From Euclidia mi (lineage: Eukaryota > Arthropoda > Insecta > Lepidoptera > Erebidae), in assembly GCA_944739405.2 (NCBI GenBank), contig OX123193.2, forward strand, positions 8,688,331 to 8,752,330: DNA of 64,000 nucleotides, given 5' to 3'. The notes below the pieces were generated by a model. It ran no database searches, had not been told where the DNA came from, and was given only the letters and a program-made list of their open reading frames with translations. This document shows, in pieces, positions 59,296 through 64,000 of the stretch (the stretch's first letter is position 1; every line of letters begins with the position of its first letter). Both the position numbers and the translations under genes were made by a program.

Positions 59296-59357
59296 GACGG
59301 ACAACAAAGTGATCCTATAAGGGTTCCGTTTTTTACTTTCGAGGTACAGAACCCTAA

Positions 59358-59480
59358 AAAGTGATGAATATGCATGTAGAAGGACGAAAAGGGAGAGGAC
59401 GGCCAAGGAAAAGATGGATGGACTGTGTGAGGATAGATACGAAAGAGAAAAGGGTAAATGATCGGATGACTGGTGACAGT
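59358..59480 (+). pseudogene. RTE-type LINE pol C-terminal part, right half
   Basis: Reads VMNMHVEGRKGRGRPRKRWM, DCVRIDTKEKRVNDRMTG, the conserved RTE tail (GRPRKRW). In frame with the left half once the inserted element is excluded. It ends where the 112-bp direct repeat begins. Confidence 0.88.
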
Positions 59481-59591
59481 TCTAACCTACGCGCCCACCG
59501 GTTACGTGTAGTAATATAATATATTCATAAGCCGTAATAAAATTAATCTTCAAGCCGACTTCATCAACTACATAATTTATGTATATATCAC
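59477..59591. repeat. 112-bp direct repeat, right copy
   Basis: Second copy of 56070-56181 in the same orientation. Confidence 0.85.
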
Positions 59592-60104
59592 GGAACAGAA
59601 ATTTTCTGTTTCGTGTATATATAGACTGATTTATAAACATTTCAGTATACGTCGAGATTTTCTTAAGAACAAATACATTGTTCTCTGTTATTCCTCACTC
59701 AAACATTATTTTATTCATAAAATTGAACTCCGCACAACTTTCTAGTACAATATACACAGACATATATGCGTTGCTATCCGAATTTTCTTTTCCTACACAA
59801 ATACAGGGGCTTACGCGTAAGTTTCATAAATATTTGAGTTTTGTATTTACCTAAGCGCGGTTTTGACTACGTTGCACCGTCTCATGGGTACGGTCGGCAA
59901 AAAAGTGAGGTTTGTAACATGAAAAATTAAAATAAAAAGAGGTTTACCCTCGGCGTATACTTCTTTGCGTATAAACTGATTTCGCAAGTCTACACGTAAA
60001 TACCATTCGCTTCAAGAAAAACATCGATACAAAATCTATATAACATAGTACTTTACTGTACTGCGTAGGTAATATTATAACAGTTTATTTAAAAAAATAT
60101 CAAA
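59592..60104. other. intergenic, nothing recognised
   Basis: AT-rich, no coding frame or repeat end. Confidence 0.45.
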
Positions 60105-60275
60105 GACACCGGCGGGGTCCAGGCCAAAGCGTGCTAACTGAGATTCGCGTACCCTCGCTGCTCAAGTACGCCGAGGTCTTCGTCTTTAGTGGTTAGGCCC
60201 CGAAAGCCTGAGGGGACAGTGACACTGCTACCTGCGCTGAGAGTAGCATAAGCCTGTTATTTGGGATTCCACCAG
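60105..60275. other. GC-rich block of unknown nature
   Basis: 'caccggcggggtccaggcca' to 'gcctgaggggacagtgacac' is strikingly GC-richer than its surroundings. No long open frame and no SINE boxes. Perhaps a retroelement remnant. Confidence 0.4.
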
Positions 60276-60488
60276 GAATACAAAAAAGTTAAAAATATAA
60301 TCAAAACTGGAAAACAAGTAGAATAAAAGTTATAGAATAAACTTTTCTAACGAAAATGCCTGACTAGTGAAAACCAATCAATTAAACTAATTTCTATCAA
60401 AATTAAACTCACATCACACAGACAATCACGTCTTATAACTATTATTAAAAATGTGAAAATTTCTGAGTGTTTATTACTATTTTTTAAT

Positions 60489-60640
60489 AGACTCACGCCT
60501 GTATCCCCGAATGGGTAGGCAGAGGTGTAATATTATACCCACATTTCGCCATGAATTTTTGGGTCCCACGTGATAGGGGGCGAGCCTATTGCCGTTGACG
60601 AGGACATCACTAGACTCCGTGCTGCTACTGAGAAATACTA
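60489..60640 (-). repeat. SINE family 1, 5'-truncated
   Basis: Tail 'agactcacgcctgtatcccc', body 'catttcgccatgaattt' and 'gggggcgagcctattgccg', stopping before the tRNA-like head. Confidence 0.75.
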
Positions 60641-60765
60641 GTACACACAAAAACTACTGAACAGGATTTGATGACACCCTGCAGTAACATTGCATAGGGG
60701 ACGGGCTAAATTTTTTGCAATAAGTCACCCCGGGTAAAGCTGCGAGCAAACGCCAGTTTATACTA
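60641..60765 (+). repeat. common lepidopteran repeat end
   Basis: 'aaaactactgaacaggattt', 'tgcagtaacattgcatag' and 'caccccgggtaaagctgcga' form a degenerate copy of a frequent repeat ending in a CCCCGGG...GC-rich block. Confidence 0.45.
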
Positions 60766-60989
60766 AATCTTGCAAATATTTATCTGTTAACCATACCAAC
60801 GCGAGTATGAATGTAAGATATCTTGTGTTAATATATTTATGTTCGTCAAATTTGAATGACTTGTGTGTATCTTATAATTTCTGAAACGAAGAATTCGGTA
60901 AGGTGTTTACGCTCGATGCGATTGAATGAGTTGCTGCAAAATCTTACCTTAGGTTATTTTTGTAAGCGGTAGAGAGTTTATTTGACATT

Positions 60990-61045
60990 CAATCATCATC
61001 ATCATATCAGCGGAACGACGTCCACTGCTGGATATAGGCCTGAAA
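60990..61045 (-). repeat. RTE 3' end, very short
   Basis: '(cat)n atcagcggaacgacg' and 'tccactgctggatatagg' form the last 55 bp or so of an RTE, an extreme 5' truncation. Confidence 0.75.
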
Positions 61046-61654
61046 TACAAATGCTGGTTTAAAATTAATTTCGTATGTGTTCACTTACTTAATATCGATT
61101 CTATGAAATGATACTAATGTCTTGGTTGTGCCTTTATAAATTATTTTTGCTTTATAAATGGAAGGTAAACAGAATATTTTGCCAGTGAGTGAGAGTGCTG
61201 TAGGTAAAATACCAAAAAAATAGGTAATGGAATATTTGGCTGGCAAACGCGCTTCGTACGCAAAGAATATTAAGATTGATAAAAGAGAGACAGGTTTTAT
61301 TCGAGACGTTCCTCATTTATAAAAATACGCATATTACTTACTATGGATATATTAAACTACTTACTTTTTGTATGATTACTTCCATGTATGAAATAAATAA
61401 ATATTGTGTTACTGCCTAAATGTGGTACCTACAGACTACCTCGTAAAAAGCTGTGATAGTAATTTATGAATCCATAGATACTAATATTATAAATAGCAAA
61501 GTATGTTTGCTGGTTTGCCTCCTTCAGGAGCGAAGGATTGATGCGGTTTTTGTTATAAAGATAGCAGAAGTGCTGGGACGTGGCATGAGCTACATTAGTT
61601 CATAGCGAGCGAAACCGCGGGCCACAGGCCACAGCTAGTTTCTTCCAAATAATT

Positions 61655-61821
61655 TTTATTTTTTATTTATAGACTCACGCCTGTGTCCCCGAAGGGGTAG
61701 GCAGAGGTGTAATATTTCACCCACATTTCGCCTAGAATTTTTAGGTCCTACGTAATAGGGGGCGAGCCTATTGCCGTAATAGGGGGCGAGCCTATTGCCG
61801 TAATAGGGGGCGAGCCTATTG
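61655..61821 (-). mobile_element. SINE family 1 insertion with 24-bp triplication
   Basis: The target duplication ccaaataatt is at 61645-61654 and 61822-61831, and the other copies of the region lack the insertion. The 5' end (plus-strand right side) consists of three head-to-tail 24-bp units gtaatagggggcgagcctat+tgcc at 61752-61775, 61776-61799 and 61800-61823. The tRNA-like head is missing. Confidence 0.88.
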
Positions 61822-62359
61822 CCAAATAATTATAATTTATTAGGACATAGCTGCTGACTCTATTCAGAAGTAGGTATATTAGTTATGTGACTTTCAGATC
61901 AGATTTCGGCCACGTCGGCTAGTCTCATAAGAAACTAGCTATCTACATGGGACATATAGTGTACGAGTTTATGCACAAATACAAGTGCATTCGCCATTCC
62001 CTCACTATCATAGCCCGATAGGACGGCATAGGTATGCGACAACATAACGTGCTTTCCGAAAGTCATCGCCATATCTCTGACTCCGAACTTTTATTGGATG
62101 ATTCAGAATTTTGTTTAACACAGGCATCGAACCCAAGACTTCATGATCCGCAGTCGCTTATACTACCGTCGGACCACAGAAGCAGTCTTTCAGGAGCATG
62201 TCGCAGAGTTGTGAAATAGTATTCCCCTACGGTCCCCATGGAACATACATGACAAATTGCAGCTTCTAGCAACTATTAATTTTAGCTGTGCATTGTCTGA
62301 CAGTCAATATGTAACAGGGGAATTTTACATGTACAGATTATGACTATGCATATCAATGT

Positions 62360-62676
62360 AGGAGCGATATCCTAGTGGATAGACCGACGGACTGCTACGC
62401 AGAGGGTCTCGGGTTCGAATCCACGGCACGCACCAATGACTTTTCAGAGTTATGTGCATATTAAATTGTTAATTATCTCATGCTTTACGGTGAAGAAAAC
62501 CTGCATGTCTGAGAGTTCGCCAAGTGTTCTCGAAAAACATGTGAAGTCTGCCAACCTGCACTTGGCCAGCGTGGTGGACTAGGTGGACTATGGCCTTACC
62601 CTTCTCATAATGAGAAGAGGCCCGTGCCAGCAGCGGGACAAATTATATACAGGGCCGATGATGATGATGATATCAA
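62360..62676 (+). repeat. SINE family 2b, third copy
   Basis: Same position within the duplicated region as 41452 and 51073. Head 'gcgatatcctagtggataga', B box gggttcgaatcc, (atg)n tail. It has a small duplication of 'ggtggacta' in the body. Confidence 0.75.
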
Positions 62677-62984
62677 TGTGGCAGTGATAGACTAATGACG
62701 AGACTATCAAACTTCTACGCGTAAGCTCGAGATAGTTTAAACTCACGCAGCGCGCTGCTGCCTTTTCCTAGTAGCAAGTTAGCAACCGATAATAATTAAT
62801 ATTTTAATACGCTTGTGCGCTTGCTAAGCGGTGCAGGAAGACATCGTCAGGCGGTTGCCAGTTTGGATGTCTGAGAGTTCTTCATAATGTTTTCAAAAGA
62901 CAATGTTTTCTGCCCTCAAAGTTGCCAGTATGATGAACTGTAGCCTAACCCTTCGCATAGTTTTTTTTTTTTTATAAAATGACA

Positions 62985-63095
62985 ACTTCCGCAGTAGGAC
63001 TAAATCCTGTGTCGCGGGGGACTTTATAAACATACATCTAACGGACACAATGAATACTCAGACTCGAAACAACGATTTATGAATCACACAAAGTG
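62985..63095 (-). repeat. SINE family 3 fragment, third copy
   Basis: 'gtaggactaaatcctgtgtc' and 'tgaatcacacaaagtg' are present. The tRNA-like head was lost in the deletion found in this copy. Confidence 0.7.
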
Positions 63096-63349
63096 AAAGT
63101 GAAAATTACTGTTACCTAACCAAGGACTGCGCATAGGCAAAATGGATGAACAAAGTGTTCTACAGTTGTGGTTGAAAATCTTTAAGAAGGTGTTGGCTCT
63201 TAAAAAAACTTTTCTAACTAAATACAATGTTAGAAGTTACTTCGAAAAGTTTTCTTTTTGTTGATTGATTGTATCATCGCTCAATATAAAAGTATTAAAC
63301 CGTAGTAAATACACTCTACAAAGAATTGTTTTTCTTATATATTAGTACT

Positions 63350-63460
63350 AGTTTTTGCCCGCAGCTTTGCTCACGTAAATTTGGGGTTCTCTAGTTATAG
63401 TATATCATCGATGTTCGGATTAACACAAATCTCCTTTATTCGGCGGATACTATATAGGGT
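63350..63460 (-). repeat. Helitron-like 3' end, inverted relative to 180-297
   Basis: 'A-CTAG tttttgcccgcagc', 'tttggggttctctagttat' and 'agtatatcatcgatgttcgg' are the reverse complement of the segment at 180-297 with moderate divergence. Confidence 0.6.
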
Positions 63461-64000
63461 AAACTATAGTAATGTTGGCAACCCCCCAATGATTGGCACT
63501 CTGCTGAATTATCCTGAATATTAGGAAAATCTTATATTATTATGTCACAGAAATACATTCATAAGCAGGATTAACCTATTTTTATACACAGAACAAATAT
63601 TTAAATCTTAACTATGAACCATTTCTCTTTAACAACTATTTTAAAAAAATGTTAGGAAACTTGTCTACAAAATTAATGAAAGTTTAGGTTAGGTAGTTAC
63701 TTTCCGAAGCGAAAAAAAATATTTTTAATTAATTTTACACAAAAGTACCTATTTATTTGTATCTGTTATCTTCTTTAAAGCTTCATAAACGTTAGTTTTG
63801 CGCTATTAAATAGATGGATCGTCTTTTTCGATAGTGCCAATGACTATACTTAAAAATTGTTCAACAACATAGTCATTGGCACATTTTAGAATCATATTTT
63901 TCAGATTTTTGTTTGTTTTCCGTCAAATTCGCATACAAACAACTTTAGATTGTATATTTCTTCGCATTTACACCCAACTTACTATGGTACGGTCGTACAA
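63461..64000. other. intergenic; one hairpin
   Basis: No coding signal. A perfect 14-bp hairpin, gtgccaatgactat at 63834-63847 and its complement at 63869-63882, surrounds a 21-base loop. Confidence 0.5.

Larger units (their letters stand above)
57276..59357 (+). mobile_element. 2.08-kb element inserted in the RTE fragment
   Basis: Starts aaaccggtcaagtgcgagtc and ends 'tacagaaccctaaaaa', the termini of the 20306-21134 element. It sits in an A-run of the RTE coding sequence; deleting it rejoins GK and KVMNMHVEG in one frame. It contains an RTE 3' scrap (57695-57775) and the 315-bp tandem array. No coding capacity. Confidence 0.88.
61083..63355. repeat. third, older copy of the duplicated region
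   Basis: Collinear with 39900-42790 of copy A (for example 'taggtaatggaatatttggc' and 'gctgtgcattgtctg') and then with 54429-54570 beyond the gypsy. Divergence is clearly higher, around one change in ten. It lacks the gypsy, the 349-bp insert, the LINE and about 640 bp near 63100. It has its own SINE 1 insertion at 61655. Confidence 0.88.

Overview
The window looks like nuclear DNA from a moth or butterfly (Lepidoptera). It is AT-rich and intergenic or intronic in texture. It is crowded with repeats of kinds I know from lepidopteran genomes: tRNA-headed SINEs ending in A/T-rich or (ATG)n tails, RTE retrotransposons with the 3' end about the 'tccactgctggacatagg' motif, Helitron-like ends of the type 'gcgggcaaaagCTAG-T', and elements ending in 'cggaaccctaaaaa'. 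I see no prokaryotic gene organisation, no rRNA or functional tRNA gene and no CRISPR array. The species cannot be fixed from sequence alone.

Left part (1-31,300). The only host-gene evidence is here, on the plus strand: two candidate C-terminal exons, 387-591 and 4663-5303. Each follows a pyrimidine-rich splice acceptor, both enter in the same codon phase, and both carry a PLYE(D/E)L motif. They may be alternative last exons of one gene that starts left of the window. The second exon is followed by about 1 kb of 3' UTR with polyadenylation signals near 6318-6354. Its best coding frame changes four times, always by +1, so it is either decayed or carries base insertions. The rest to 31 kb is noncoding with SINEs, MITEs, Helitron-like fragments, LINE 3' ends, an 18-bp minisatellite folded back on itself (7966-8340) and a TIR element of about 1 kb (16968-17994).

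Middle part (31,300-37,600). A full-length RTE retrotransposon (31318-34535, minus strand) is bounded by a 13-bp target duplication. Two stops, one frameshift and a FADD-to-FADN change in the polymerase site have inactivated it. Two further LINE fragments and a 679-bp element with a 10-bp target duplication follow.

Right part (37,600-64,000). A segment of about 6.165 kb is present as two nearly identical head-to-tail copies (37961-44125 and 44126-53772). Both carry part of a decayed Ty3/gypsy element, a 349-bp insertion with a 15-bp target duplication, and the same ordered set of SINEs. Only the right copy contains an apparently intact LINE (46387-49838, 10-bp target duplication) with a single 963-codon ORF: N-terminal C2H2 finger, reverse transcriptase with YLDD, and a C-terminal CCHC plus RPD...D restriction-like endonuclease. 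An older, more diverged third copy (61083-63355) lacks the gypsy, the 349-bp insert and the LINE, so it records the empty sites. Between copies two and three, an RTE fragment is split by an element holding a tandem array of exact 315-bp period.

The genes do not form a pathway. The functional story is transposon biology: duplication, then retrotransposon insertion into one copy. The 963-aa LINE is the one complete protein-coding gene in the window.
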